DNA of 64,000 bases from Paenibacillus oleatilyticus (GTDB lineage: Bacteria; Bacillota; Bacilli; Paenibacillales; NBRC-103111). Position numbers and translations under genes: made by a program. Below are positions 27,464 through 36,201 of this stretch, one piece after another. The stretch is taken from contig NZ_JAHNZO010000004.1 of assembly GCF_018998565.1 (NCBI RefSeq), positions 124,001 through 188,000 of the forward strand. The letters are read 5' to 3'. Within the stretch, counting starts at the first letter, position 1; every line of letters begins with the position of its first letter. Under the pieces are notes generated by a model that worked only from the letters and a program-made list of their open reading frames with translations, did not search any database and was not told where the DNA came from.

Positions 27464-28405
27464 ATGAAAACCGTCGTCGAAATGCCAATGGAAACGGCCA
27501 GCGAGGAGGAGGTTATTTACCAGAACCCGCTGCTGTTCTTAAAAATATGGGAAATTCTCTCGGATTCGCCCTACCACGGCCTCTCGGAGAAATGCCGGTG
27601 GCATTACCACAAGGAAGTGGAGTTTCTAGCCATCATCGAGGGGCGGCTCGGCATCCAGACGAAGCACGAGTACACCGTCATCGGTCCCGGCGATCTGATC
27701 GTGCTCGGGTCCTCGCAGCTCCACCGGACGGCCAAGCTCGATCCGGGGAGGCTTCGCTATATTGTATTTCAGGTCGATTTATCCCAGCATTTCGACCAAA
27801 GCACAATGCCTTACCTGCACTGCTTCTCGGAGCTGACGCAGCCGCTGTGGAAGCTGAATTATATTTTTCGCGACCATGATGCAGCGCGGCAGGAAGCGTA
27901 CGCGCTCATCATGGATATCTTCGCTGAATCCCAAAGCCGGATGCGCGGCTACGAGCTGGCCATCAGCGCTTCGATCAAGCGGCTGATGCTGCTGCTCATG
28001 CGCAGCGACACGGCGGGCGTGCTCGGCGGCACGGAGGAAACCGAGCTGACCCGGCTCCGCCCGGCGCTCGATTACGTCGACCGGCATCTGAGCGAGAAAA
28101 TCGCCGTGGAGGACATGTGCGGGCTGCTGAACCTGAGCTACCACTATTTCATCAAGTATTTCAAGAAGGTCATGGGCCTTTCCTTCGTCGATTACGTCAA
28201 CTACAAGCGCGTAAAAAAAGCCGAACGCCTGCTGCTGACGCGCGATCTGAGCATCGTCGAGGTCGGCTTCGAGGTCGGCATCCCCAACATGGCCCAGTTC
28301 TACAAGCTGTTCAAGCGGCACAATCACTGCTCGCCGAAAGAGTTCAAGCAGCGAATGCGCGGCGAAGCCGGCGTCGGCGTGAGCGAAGCCGCACCGCAGG
28401 CGTAA
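27464..28405 (+). CDS. AraC family regulator
   Basis: A 313-residue regulator. The N-terminal half is a cupin-like sensor (HYHKEVEFLAIIEGRLGI, IGPGDLIVLGSSQLHRT), and the C-terminal 100 residues are two HTHs (KIAVEDMCGLLNLSYHYFIKYFKKVMG and SIVEVGFEVGIPNMAQFYKLFKRHNHCSPKEFK). The start is uncertain: the frame is open upstream to 27371, and 27464 is preferred because the cupin begins soon after it, though its ribosome site is weak. It is divergent from thuA. Confidence 0.85.
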   Translation: MKTVVEMPMETASEEEVIYQNPLLFLKIWEILSDSPYHGLSEKCRWHYHKEVEFLAIIEGRLGIQTKHEYTVIGPGDLIVLGSSQLHRTAKLDPGRLRYIVFQVDLSQHFDQSTMPYLHCFSELTQPLWKLNYIFRDHDAARQEAYALIMDIFAESQSRMRGYELAISASIKRLMLLLMRSDTAGVLGGTEETELTRLRPALDYVDRHLSEKIAVEDMCGLLNLSYHYFIKYFKKVMGLSFVDYVNYKRVKKAERLLLTRDLSIVEVGFEVGIPNMAQFYKLFKRHNHCSPKEFKQRMRGEAGVGVSEAAPQA

Positions 28406-28701
28406 GCTATGGACGGGCCTACGACGCATGAGGGGCAGAGCGAATCATCCATACGGCGCATGGCGAAAGAGTGCCCGTACAAAATAAAGGAACTCAAGTA
28501 ACTTATTCCCTCCGAACTAGGGGTGTCTGCGAAAATAGAGGAAGTACACTTCCTCTATCAGCCTCCGTCCGCGCCACATGCACATTTTTCGACACGTATA
28601 AAGCATCTCAGTTCCGCTACATTTCGGCGCCCCGCCAAAAGAAACAAATAGCGCATCTCAAGTGTTCTATTCCCCAACAACCAGCTAGAAACCTACTCCC
28701 G
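28406..28701. repeat. intergenic region with a 24-bp palindrome and degenerate repeats
   Basis: No gene is seen. ATAGAGGAAGT and ACTTCCTCTAT form a perfect 11-bp stem with a 2-base loop (28535-28558). Two later segments starting GCATCTCA (about 28,605 and 28,652) look like diverged copies of one unit. The palindrome resembles a segment inside repeat elements A and D, but weakly. Confidence 0.4.
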
Positions 28702-29367
28702 CTACAAAAACATCGGCTTCCCGTGCGGATTCAGCAGGTAAGCCCGAACGCGCAAGGTGCCCGAAGCCGACACAAGCACCTGTCGCTTCAAGAGGCTCTG
28801 CAACAGCTCCCGCGCATACCGCACGCTTACCCCTAAGTGCTGGCTCACTTCCGCAGGGGTCACCCGCCGCTGCTTATGAACGAGCAATCGCACAATTTCT
28901 TTCTCCTTCAGGGTCAACGCGATCGGCACACTCTCGTCCCCGAACCATCTGCCCATCAGCTGCTGGATCATTTGCTGACAGCGCCTCGGCTTCTCTTTTA
29001 TATCGTCGTAAGCAAAGCGAAACACCTTCCAATCGTCAATCACCAGATGGTTCTGCCGGACAAGCTGATCGGCAAATTGCCAGCGGCTCGCATCCCGGCT
29101 GTGCGGACCGTAGCCGTCGATTTCGAAGCATACTTTGAACGGCGGGCGCAGATAGGCAAAATCCAAGTAGCGGGTTCCATCCTTGAAGTCATGAACCTCA
29201 AACTCCGGATGCAGGTGTTCAAAACGTCCGACAGCCGGCCACCACACTTCCTGCAGAAAAAGCTTCTCCGCATGCCCAAGCCCCTCCTTCAACCGCCGCA
29301 GCCTCTCACCCGCTGCCGACTGCACATGCGCATCCAAAAAAGCTTCGTAAGCGTCTTGAAATCTCAT
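28702..29367 (-). CDS. DUF559/Vsr-like nuclease-fold protein with winged helix
   Basis: A 221-residue protein. Residues about 60-125 resemble the DUF559 very-short-patch-repair nuclease fold: a strand with FKVCFEIDGYGPHSRD, then a helix, then DWKVFRFAYDDI. Residues about 145-215 form a winged-helix DNA-binding domain (VTPAEVSQHLGVSVRYARELLQSLLKRQ). The pairing suggests a DNA-binding protein with a possibly active endonuclease domain; the exact substrate is unknown. It is a solitary gene between the AraC gene and the GH88 gene. Confidence 0.7.
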   Translation of the reverse strand: MRFQDAYEAFLDAHVQSAAGERLRRLKEGLGHAEKLFLQEVWWPAVGRFEHLHPEFEVHDFKDGTRYLDFAYLRPPFKVCFEIDGYGPHSRDASRWQFADQLVRQNHLVIDDWKVFRFAYDDIKEKPRRCQQMIQQLMGRWFGDESVPIALTLKEKEIVRLLVHKQRRVTPAEVSQHLGVSVRYARELLQSLLKRQVLVSASGTLRVRAYLLNPHGKPMFL

Positions 29368-29515
29368 CCCTCAGTCCACCTCCGGAAAAATAAAAAACCG
29401 CCCGATCCCCATTACGGAGATGGACGGTGTGTGCTTCACAACCAATTCGTATCCCTTATCATAACGAATCAAGCACCAACAAGCAAGACGCGGAGGTAGC
29501 CCCCTCCCTCGTCGC

Positions 29516-30667
29516 TTAAAAAATCCGGTTCTGCCAGCCAAGCAGTTTCGCGATAGCCTCTACGTAATAATAATCTCCGTAGATCAACGAGACGTCGATA
29601 TTTTGCCCGGCCGGCTTGTTGCCCGTGCCTTCGAGCAGAATGCCTTCGTGCTCGAGACGGTCCCACGTCGCGTAATGCTGCGTCAGCGAGAGCAGAATGC
29701 GCTCCGCTGCGCGGCGATACACCGCGCCTTCAACCCCGGGGAGCACCGCGCCCAGCTCGATCAGGCCGGAAACGGCGCACGTCGCCGCCGACGTATCGCG
29801 AGGCTCGCCGTCGAGCGGGTCGGCGGCGCGAAAATCCCAATGCGGCACGTGGTCGTCCGGCAGGCAGGCCAGGAAGTAATGCGCCACCTGCTGCGCCGCA
29901 TACAAATACCGCTTGTCGCCCGTGTAGCGGTACGTGTTCGCCATGCCGTGCAGCGCCCACGAAGCGCCGCGGCTCCAGGACGAGTCCGGCCCATGGCCTT
30001 GGCCGCCGAGCGGCTCGATCAGCTCGCCCGTTTGCGGGTCGAAGCTGAGAATATGGTTCACCGAACCGTCCGGGCGGATGAACTTATCGATTACCGTATC
30101 GGCATGCGCTCTGGCGATATGATCAAAGCGGGGATCGCCGATCTCCTGTGCCGCCCAGAACAAGATGGACAGGTTCATCGACGAATCGACGATCGACCAG
30201 CCAGTCTTATCTTGATTCCACGCGCGCAGGAAGCTGCCCGCAAGATTAAACCGTCCCGCGAGGAAGTTCGCAGCCTGCAAGCCGCGGCGCTTGGCGTCCT
30301 TGTCGCCGGTCAGCTTGTATTTGATGACGGAACTAGGAAGAAACTGGAACCCCACGTCGTGGTGAAAATTGTTGTCTTGAATCGTCTTTTGCTCGAACTT
30401 TTCGTCCCAAGGCCATGCGGCTTCCCGGTAGTGCTCTTTTCCGGTCATGTCGTACATGATCCACAGAATGCCCGGCCAGAAGCCGGCCGTCCACCAATCC
30501 AGCCGCATATCGTCGTACAGACCGTCGGCTTTGGCCACGTGCGGCGATTTTTCTCCAAGCTGCCCGATCATTCGGTCCACCTTCACCTGCAAAGCGTCCC
30601 AAATCGCCGGGAGCGCCGCCTTCAGATCGGACGCCTGCGTCCACTTGCTCGTATCGATCGCTGTCAT
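29516..30667 (-). CDS. glycoside hydrolase family 88 (unsaturated glucuronyl/galacturonyl hydrolase)
   Basis: A 383-residue (alpha/alpha)6-barrel hydrolase that cleaves 4,5-unsaturated uronic acids released by polysaccharide lyases, by a hydration mechanism. WWTAGFWPGILW, NFHHDVGFQF (with the catalytic-type Asp), a NLSILFWAA stretch and DSSWSRGASWALHG match GH88. No signal peptide, so it acts in the cytoplasm. The start at 30667 has GGAGGAG 9 bases upstream. It lies 22 bp after the GH2 gene in the same operon. Confidence 0.88.
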   Translation of the reverse strand: MTAIDTSKWTQASDLKAALPAIWDALQVKVDRMIGQLGEKSPHVAKADGLYDDMRLDWWTAGFWPGILWIMYDMTGKEHYREAAWPWDEKFEQKTIQDNNFHHDVGFQFLPSSVIKYKLTGDKDAKRRGLQAANFLAGRFNLAGSFLRAWNQDKTGWSIVDSSMNLSILFWAAQEIGDPRFDHIARAHADTVIDKFIRPDGSVNHILSFDPQTGELIEPLGGQGHGPDSSWSRGASWALHGMANTYRYTGDKRYLYAAQQVAHYFLACLPDDHVPHWDFRAADPLDGEPRDTSAATCAVSGLIELGAVLPGVEGAVYRRAAERILLSLTQHYATWDRLEHEGILLEGTGNKPAGQNIDVSLIYGDYYYVEAIAKLLGWQNRIF

Positions 30668-30689
30668 GCGTGAAACTCCTCCTCCGGAA

Positions 30690-33191
30690 TCAAATCGTAA
30701 TAAATGCCGTAGCCATCCCTTCGCACGCCGCACTCACCACCGATACCCGTGAATGCTCTGCCCCGGACTTTCCGCCGCCACCAACCAGCGACGCTGCCGG
30801 ACCTCCGGCCGTAACGAAGTCCGTGACCGAGATGCCCGCCGGCAAGCCACCCTGCGGATCGACGTAAATCCCGGCCAGCCCCGTGGCGAGCTGAACCAGC
30901 CGCGAACCGCGGATCGTGCCGAGACCGTCCAGCAGCCGGCCGTCCCCCGCAAGACCAAAGCGGACGAAGCTCGCCGCGTCGGGGCAGAACACGCCATGGG
31001 CATCGTAGGCCCGTGCTTCCACATAAACCCGCCCGTCCTCCTGCGGCTCGGCCGTCAGCCGCAGCTCCGCAGGAGCGCCCCAGACTTCCGTCTGGTATTC
31101 GAAAGTCACTTCGTCCTCCACAGTGACGCCGTCTTTGACCGCAACGACCTTCACATGGTTCATGCCCGCTTCCAACACCGTCTCCCAGCGCAAGCCTGCC
31201 GCGGGGAAATTTTGCGAATCGCGCTTCTTCACGCCGAGGCTCCGCCCATTCAGGAACAGCTCCGCCTCCACGCAGTTGGAATACACCTTGATCGTCTTCC
31301 GCTCGCCCGGAGCGCCCCAGCGTACCGGCATGGAATGCCCGTAGATGTGGGCCATCGGCTTCGTCGCCCAATACGATTGGAAGACGTAGTAAGCTTCTTT
31401 TTTCGTAAAATCGCGCTCGACGATCCCCTTCATGTTCAAATACGGAATCGGCGAATCCGGACGCACCGGCGTCGCAAAATCTTTAAACGACCACTGCGCC
31501 GCCCCGGTCAGCCAATCCATATGCTCCTGCGACTTTAAATACCAGTCGATCATTTCGCAAAAATACGTCTCCGACCAATCGCCGTCCCGGGAGACGCGCG
31601 GCTCGCCACCGGTCAGCAGGTAATCGCCGTCGCGCTCGTCCGTCGTGCCGTCGCCGCGGGGAATAAATTCGAAGCCCGTGTACGTCTTCTCCACATGCCG
31701 GGTCGGCAAATTGTCCGCGCCCCACTCCATATGGAAGAATGAGCGCACATTATCGAACGCCGAGCGGCAGCTCGCTTCGTAATCGGTGTAAATGCCGCGG
31801 TACCAGCCCGCCCAGATGGAAGGCGAATACACGTCGACGATGTCCTTGCAAAACTCGCAGCGGCGGATCGCGGTCAGCCGTCCCGGGTCGAGCTTATGCG
31901 ACAGATCGTGGAGCTCCTTCATGAACCGGCGGATGTCTTCCTGATCGAAATAGTCGAAATCGCACTCCCAATCGTTCTCGTTGCCTAGGCCCCACAGAAT
32001 GACCGACGGATGATTGTAATGCTGCTCGATCATCGCCGTCAGCATGTCCCGGCACTGCTGCCGGTAGCTGTCGCCGCCAAGACCGCCGCGGCACCATGGG
32101 ATCTCCTCCCAGACGAGAATGCCCAGCTCATCGCACAGCTCCAGCACGATACGCGACTGCTGGTAATGGCCGAGGCGGATGAAGTTCGCGCCTATCTCCT
32201 TGATGAGCTGCATCTCGCAGCGGATCATCTCCTCGGTCATCGCCGGTCCGACACCCGCATGATCCTCGTGCCGATGCGTGCCGCGAAGCAGAAGCCGCTC
32301 GCCGTTCAGCTTGAACGGGCCGTGATCGACAAACTCGAAATACCGGACGCCGAATCGTTCCGCAAGCTCCGTCTCGCCGTGTACGCTTTCCGCCCGAACC
32401 GTGCAGCCGTACAGGTACGGGTCGTCCGTGCTCCACAGGTGCGGATCGGCCAGCTCGTAGACCGCCAGCTCCTTCTCGCCCTCCCAAGGCAGGCAGCTCA
32501 CGCTCGATTCGGCAAGCACGGCCCCTTCGTGGTCCGTCAGCCGGATCGTCAGCTTGAGGCTCTCCCGCTGCGCATTCGGATTGTACAGCTTGGCTCTGAC
32601 CTTCACGGTACAGCTCTGCTTCCCATCCCCCGCCGCCAAACTGCCCGTATCCGCTTCCACATGAACCCGGGCAAGCGACACGGCAGGCACATACACGAGA
32701 TTCAAATACCGGTAAATGCCCCCATACAGGTTAAAATCGCTCGCGTCCGACGGAATCGTCTCCAGCTCCCGGCTGTTGTCGCACGCAACCGCTACCGGGA
32801 CCAGCCCTTGATACCGCTCAATGCCCGCCGCTTCGGCCGCTGCCTCAGTGATGTCGACCGTGAACTCGTCATAGCCTCCGAGATGCGAGCCGACCTTGCT
32901 CGTGTACACATAGACATCGGTACGCTGTCCGGCGCCTTCGAAATGCAGCAGCGTCCGCCCGTTCGGATACGGATTGTTCACCGCGAGCTTCGTCCGGTAC
33001 CAGCCCTGCCCCTGATAATATTTGCCGTCCGGGTCCATGACGTCGAGTGCATTGTACGTATGCGGCAGCTCCACTTTGTGCCACGGTACATTGTAGTGAT
33101 TCTGGAGCTTGTCGGCCCGCCATACTTCCCACGGACCGCCGAGGCTGCCCCGGTAATGCTCCCATGCTTCGATTAACCGCTGTTTGATCAT
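30690..33191 (-). CDS. glycoside hydrolase family 2 (beta-galactosidase/beta-glucuronidase)
   Basis: An 833-residue cytoplasmic GH2 enzyme: sugar-binding jelly roll (about 1-185), Ig-like domain (185-290), TIM barrel (290-600) and C-terminal Ig-like domains. The acid/base Glu is in GLGNENDW (about residue 405) and the nucleophile Glu in HMEWGADN (about 488). No signal peptide. It is the first gene of a two-gene operon with GH88, suggesting joint removal of galactosyl or glucuronyl units from oligosaccharides of plant or animal origin. The exact sugar is not clear. Confidence 0.88.
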   Translation of the reverse strand: MIKQRLIEAWEHYRGSLGGPWEVWRADKLQNHYNVPWHKVELPHTYNALDVMDPDGKYYQGQGWYRTKLAVNNPYPNGRTLLHFEGAGQRTDVYVYTSKVGSHLGGYDEFTVDITEAAAEAAGIERYQGLVPVAVACDNSRELETIPSDASDFNLYGGIYRYLNLVYVPAVSLARVHVEADTGSLAAGDGKQSCTVKVRAKLYNPNAQRESLKLTIRLTDHEGAVLAESSVSCLPWEGEKELAVYELADPHLWSTDDPYLYGCTVRAESVHGETELAERFGVRYFEFVDHGPFKLNGERLLLRGTHRHEDHAGVGPAMTEEMIRCEMQLIKEIGANFIRLGHYQQSRIVLELCDELGILVWEEIPWCRGGLGGDSYRQQCRDMLTAMIEQHYNHPSVILWGLGNENDWECDFDYFDQEDIRRFMKELHDLSHKLDPGRLTAIRRCEFCKDIVDVYSPSIWAGWYRGIYTDYEASCRSAFDNVRSFFHMEWGADNLPTRHVEKTYTGFEFIPRGDGTTDERDGDYLLTGGEPRVSRDGDWSETYFCEMIDWYLKSQEHMDWLTGAAQWSFKDFATPVRPDSPIPYLNMKGIVERDFTKKEAYYVFQSYWATKPMAHIYGHSMPVRWGAPGERKTIKVYSNCVEAELFLNGRSLGVKKRDSQNFPAAGLRWETVLEAGMNHVKVVAVKDGVTVEDEVTFEYQTEVWGAPAELRLTAEPQEDGRVYVEARAYDAHGVFCPDAASFVRFGLAGDGRLLDGLGTIRGSRLVQLATGLAGIYVDPQGGLPAGISVTDFVTAGGPAASLVGGGGKSGAEHSRVSVVSAACEGMATAFITI

Positions 33192-33221
33192 TATGAGGCC
33201 ATCCCTTTCGCGCCAATAAAG

Positions 33222-33236
33222 TATGCTTTCAGCATA
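33222..33236. promoter_or_regulatory. palindrome in the GH2/AraC divergent promoter region
   Basis: TATGCT-TTC-AGCATA, a 15-bp perfect dyad, lies 31 bp upstream of the GH2 start. It is a candidate operator for the neighbouring regulator. Confidence 0.35.
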
Positions 33237-33307
33237 ACAAAAAAAACGCCCGCATAGTTTGGCGCTCTTATGATAAAATGTTGCTATATTACGGTGGAGG
33301 TCATCGC

Positions 33308-34204
33308 ATGAAGCAGATGAACTACTTGAACCTGAATCGTCATCCCGTGCAGCTATCGTTTTACAAAGACCGGACGAACGAGTTCGTCGAAATCTACCAC
33401 GCGCATCAGGGAATGGAGCTTTTATATGTCCATGAGGGGCAAGGAACGGCCGTTGTAGAACAACAAATCTTCCAGATGTCGCCCGGCACCGTCTTTTGCT
33501 TCAAGCCGTTTCAGCTGCATCGCATCCGGATCGGCGAGCTGCCCAAGCAGCCGTATGTCCGCTCCTTGTTCGTCTTCGAGCCTGCCGTGCTCGACGAGAC
33601 GCTCACTCCGTTTCCCGGACTTCGGACTTTTTTCCAATCACTGTGGAAAGACCCGCTGGCCCCCCAGGTGTACCGGACGCCGGACCCCGCCGCCATGGAC
33701 GCGCTGCTCCGCTCCCATCTTCCCCGCCTTGCGCCCAAGGAAGATGCCGAGCTGCTGCTGGAAGAGCAACTGCTGTTTCTGACCGCGTTCGTGCATCACT
33801 TGAAATCGGCAGCGGAACCGGCCGGCTCGCCGCTGACGGAGCGACCCGCACTGCCTAAAGCATCGGCTACCGCCGAGAAAATTATGGCTTGGATCGAAAA
33901 GCATTACATGGAGCCCTTCGAGCTGGAACGGCTCGCGCAGGAGATTCATTTGTCCCCGAATCACGTATCCGCCGTCTTCCGGCAATCGGTAGGCAGCAGC
34001 ATCACCGAATATTTGACGGCGCGTCGCATCCGGCAAGCGTGCTGGCTGCTGCGGACCACCGACAAACCGGTGCAGGACATCGGCCGTGCGGTCGGGCTTG
34101 GCAATTTTTCGTATTTTTGCCAGCTGTTCAAGAAGCAGGTCGGCCTCACGCCGAACCGGTTCAAACGGGAACCGTACGAAGCGGACAGCAAGCGGAAACC
34201 TTGA
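33308..34204 (+). CDS. AraC family regulator of the GH2-GH88 operon (inferred)
   Basis: A 298-residue AraC protein. A cupin sensor (FVEIYHAHQGMELLYVHEGQG, MSPGTVFCFKPFQLHRI) is followed by two HTHs (FELERLAQEIHLSPNHVSAVFRQSVG and PVQDIGRAVGLGNFSYFCQLFKKQVG). GGAGGT 6 bases upstream sets the start. It is divergent from GH2-GH88 and is probably their sugar-responsive activator. Ends in the terminator at 34212-34250. Confidence 0.88.
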   Translation: MKQMNYLNLNRHPVQLSFYKDRTNEFVEIYHAHQGMELLYVHEGQGTAVVEQQIFQMSPGTVFCFKPFQLHRIRIGELPKQPYVRSLFVFEPAVLDETLTPFPGLRTFFQSLWKDPLAPQVYRTPDPAAMDALLRSHLPRLAPKEDAELLLEEQLLFLTAFVHHLKSAAEPAGSPLTERPALPKASATAEKIMAWIEKHYMEPFELERLAQEIHLSPNHVSAVFRQSVGSSITEYLTARRIRQACWLLRTTDKPVQDIGRAVGLGNFSYFCQLFKKQVGLTPNRFKREPYEADSKRKP

Positions 34205-34211
34205 TCTTTGG

Positions 34212-34250
34212 ATGGAACGTGCCACGCCTTATGGATGGCGTTCCTTTTCC
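34212..34250 (+). terminator. terminator of the AraC gene
   Basis: GGAACG/CGTTCC with an inner GCCA/TGG stem, followed by TTTTCC, 9 bp past the stop. Confidence 0.65.
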
Positions 34251-34267
34251 TGCCATGCTATACTTTA

Positions 34268-34287
34268 AAAAGGCTCATGAGCCTTTT
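34268..34287. promoter_or_regulatory. 20-bp perfect palindrome at the 5' end of the erm leader
   Basis: AAAAGGCTCATGAGCCTTTT is a perfect palindrome. A TATACT box lies at 34259-34264, so if that is the erm -10 the transcript would begin here. The -35 match is poor, so promoter assignment is tentative. Confidence 0.35.
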
Positions 34288-34316
34288 GACTTTAATGAAT
34301 TACGAGGTATTTTTTC

Positions 34317-34358
34317 ATGTGCATCCAAATGTGCGTTCAATTCATGCGTTTACGGTAA
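34317..34358 (+). CDS. erm leader peptide with MRLR stalling motif
   Basis: A 13-codon leader ORF, sequence MCIQMCVQFMRLR, with GAGG about 10 bases upstream. It ends in MRLR. ErmD/ErmK-type leader peptides (MTHSMRLRFPTLNQ) arrest the ribosome at the MRL-R step in the presence of macrolides, and the +x+ motif is the known minimal trigger. Codons 6-11 (34332-34349) can pair with 34442-34459, which contains the erm Shine-Dalgarno site, so a stalled ribosome would be expected to release it. A second overlapping frame from 34293 is longer (22 codons) but lacks the motif. Confidence 0.72.
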   Translation: MCIQMCVQFMRLR

Positions 34359-34362
34359 TGTG

Positions 34363-34429
34363 AGGTACAGAACACATAATCCCGGCTGAAAAAGCTTCTG
34401 GCCCGGGTTTATTTGTGCTGTACCTTTTT
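34363..34429 (+). terminator. attenuator-type terminator in the erm leader
   Basis: AGGTACAG-ACACA pairs with TGTG-CTGTACCT around an inner CCCGG/CCGGG stem, then a TTTTT run (34425-34429). It lies between the leader peptide and the erm start, as in transcriptional attenuation of ermK. Confidence 0.65.
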
Positions 34430-34467
34430 CATTCCCACAAAACGAATGAATGAGGTGCATATTTGTC

Positions 34468-35319
34468 ATGCCAAAAAATAAACGTCCGTCCCGTCAAGCG
34501 GGGCGTTTTACCCCTTCCAACTTTTCAGGCCAACACCTGATTCGCGATACATCGCTTGTCCGCCGCATGATCGAGCTTGCCCGCCTCTCACCCCAGCCGC
34601 TTGTGCTGGATATCGGGGCGGGAGCCGGAGCGTTGACGCTTCCGCTCGCCCAAGAAGGCTGGCAGGTGCTCGCCATCGAAAACGACCCCCGTTTCGCCGA
34701 GAAGCTCCGCGGCAAGCTCGGAGAAGCGGAAGGCATCCGGCTCATCGAGGCCGACTTTCTGGAAATGCCGCTTCCCCGCAAGCCTTTCGGGGTCATAGCC
34801 AACATTCCTTTTGCCATTACAACGGCGGTGCTCGGCAGGCTGATGGATCATCCCGCCGTCCCGTTCCGGCATGGCGTGCTGATCGTCGAGCTCGGGGCGG
34901 CCCGCCGCTTTACGGCCGATCCGGTCACGCAGGCGCGCATCCTGGGATGGCGCATGCAGTTCGATCTGAAGCTCGCCGAGCCGGTATCGCCCGACTGCTT
35001 CTCGCCCCCGCCCCGGGTGCAATGCGCGATCCTGACCGTACGCCGCAAAAAGGAGCCGCTCGTGCGGCCGAGCGACCATGCCCGCTTCATGGGGCTCGTC
35101 ACGCAAGCGCTCCGGGTACCCGGCACCCCGCTGCACGCTGCGCTCGGGCCATGGTTTACCCCGGCCCAGCTGAAGCATCTCGTCAAGCTGCTGCGGGTGG
35201 ACCGGAGCGTGCCGGTCGGCAGCTTGAACGAGCGGCAGTGGGCCGACGTCTTCGAGACGATGATCCGCTATGTCGAGCCATACCGGTGGCCCAAGGCAGG
35301 CGGCTTGTCCAAGCGGTAA
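34468..35319 (+). CDS. erm: 23S rRNA adenine N6-methyltransferase, ErmD-like
   Basis: A 283-residue Rossmann methyltransferase that dimethylates A2058 of 23S rRNA, blocking macrolide, lincosamide and streptogramin B binding. NFSGQHLIRD, the SAM site LDIGAGAGALTLPLA, ENDP, EADFLEM and the catalytic ANIPFAITT motif follow the Erm order, and FSPPPRVQ and NERQWADVFETMIRY match the ErmD branch. The ATG at 34468 is preceded by GAGGTG 10 bases upstream, inside the predicted leader pairing. Codon use fits the host, so it looks like a resident gene rather than a recent import. Confidence 0.88.
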   Translation: MPKNKRPSRQAGRFTPSNFSGQHLIRDTSLVRRMIELARLSPQPLVLDIGAGAGALTLPLAQEGWQVLAIENDPRFAEKLRGKLGEAEGIRLIEADFLEMPLPRKPFGVIANIPFAITTAVLGRLMDHPAVPFRHGVLIVELGAARRFTADPVTQARILGWRMQFDLKLAEPVSPDCFSPPPRVQCAILTVRRKKEPLVRPSDHARFMGLVTQALRVPGTPLHAALGPWFTPAQLKHLVKLLRVDRSVPVGSLNERQWADVFETMIRYVEPYRWPKAGGLSKR

Positions 35320-35455
35320 GCGTCAGCCCTTCCGGAATGACCGAGTAAGTGAACCCATTGAGGTATGACATTTACAATTTTGCCAATACTACGAACGTCG
35401 TCCGAACCGGCTGGAAACAGCCGGTCACCATGAAACACCGAAGGGAGAAGCTGCA

Positions 35456-36136
35456 ATGGCTCGACAATCCGCAGTTCGCGGCGGGACGGGGACCAACTGG
35501 TTGACGGACCCTGATATACCGTTTTCCCGCAACATTATTTTGCATCTGCTGCTCGCTGTCTTTGTTGTCTTTTGGATCGTCATGGCGATCTCGCCGACCG
35601 ACCGGATCCAATGGCTGATGGAAAACCTTCTTGTTGTTGCGGCTTTTTTCACCCTGCTGTTTACGTACAAAGCATTCCGCTTCTCGAATCTATCTTATTT
35701 GCTGATCTTTCTATTCCTTTGCGCACATACCTTCGCGGCTCACTATACGTATCAGAACACGCCGGTCGATCAGTGGCTGAAAGCTTCGTTTCAACTGCAA
35801 AGAAGCTACTTCGACCGGGTCGTGCACTTCTTGTTCGGTCTGCTTCTTACCTACCCGCTTCGGGAACTGCTTACTCGGGCTGCGGGTCTGCGCAATTTTT
35901 GGTCTTACGGGATTCCGGTCATGACGATGCTCGGTTGCAGCGCGTTGTTCGAAAACGTGGAGATGGGGGCCGCTCTCGTGGCCGGACAAGCCGGAGCCGA
36001 CTATGTCGGGCTGCAGGGCGATGTGTTCGATACGCAGAAGGATATGAGCTTAGGCTTTACCGGGGCTCTGCTATCCATGATCACTCTCGCCATCATCCTG
36101 CGAAAAACAAAGCACACGGCGCCTTCACATTCCTGA
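35456..36136 (+). CDS. DUF2238/YjdF family membrane protein
   Basis: A 226-residue protein with about six membrane helices and the family motifs AHTFAAHYTY and DRVVHFLFGLLLTYPLRE, then WDVFDTQKDM-like QGDVFDTQKDM before the last helix. Conserved Asp, His and Glu residues in the membrane suggest an enzyme or metal site, but no function is established. GAAGGGAGAAG precedes the ATG. Solitary gene. Confidence 0.8.
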   Translation: MARQSAVRGGTGTNWLTDPDIPFSRNIILHLLLAVFVVFWIVMAISPTDRIQWLMENLLVVAAFFTLLFTYKAFRFSNLSYLLIFLFLCAHTFAAHYTYQNTPVDQWLKASFQLQRSYFDRVVHFLFGLLLTYPLRELLTRAAGLRNFWSYGIPVMTMLGCSALFENVEMGAALVAGQAGADYVGLQGDVFDTQKDMSLGFTGALLSMITLAIILRKTKHTAPSHS

Positions 36137-36145
36137 TTCAGCGTT

Positions 36146-36185
36146 CTGCAGCGGGGCCCGAATCTTCGGCTTCCGCCCCGCTTGC
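36146..36185. terminator. GC-rich hairpin between DUF2238 and AraC
   Basis: GCGGGGC/GCCCCGC stem between convergent genes. The T run is missing, so termination is uncertain. Confidence 0.35.
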
Positions 36186-36201
36186 AGGGATGCCCCAACG
36201 T

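Noticed and set aside
13877-32500. Many long open frames antisense to GC-rich genes, such as those over rlmD, namA and the GH2 gene
   Set aside because: They lack ribosome sites and family motifs, and high GC content makes long antisense frames common.
34236-34264. A full sigma-A promoter for erm around TATACT at 34259
   Set aside because: The -35 position has only two consensus matches, so only the -10-like box was noted.
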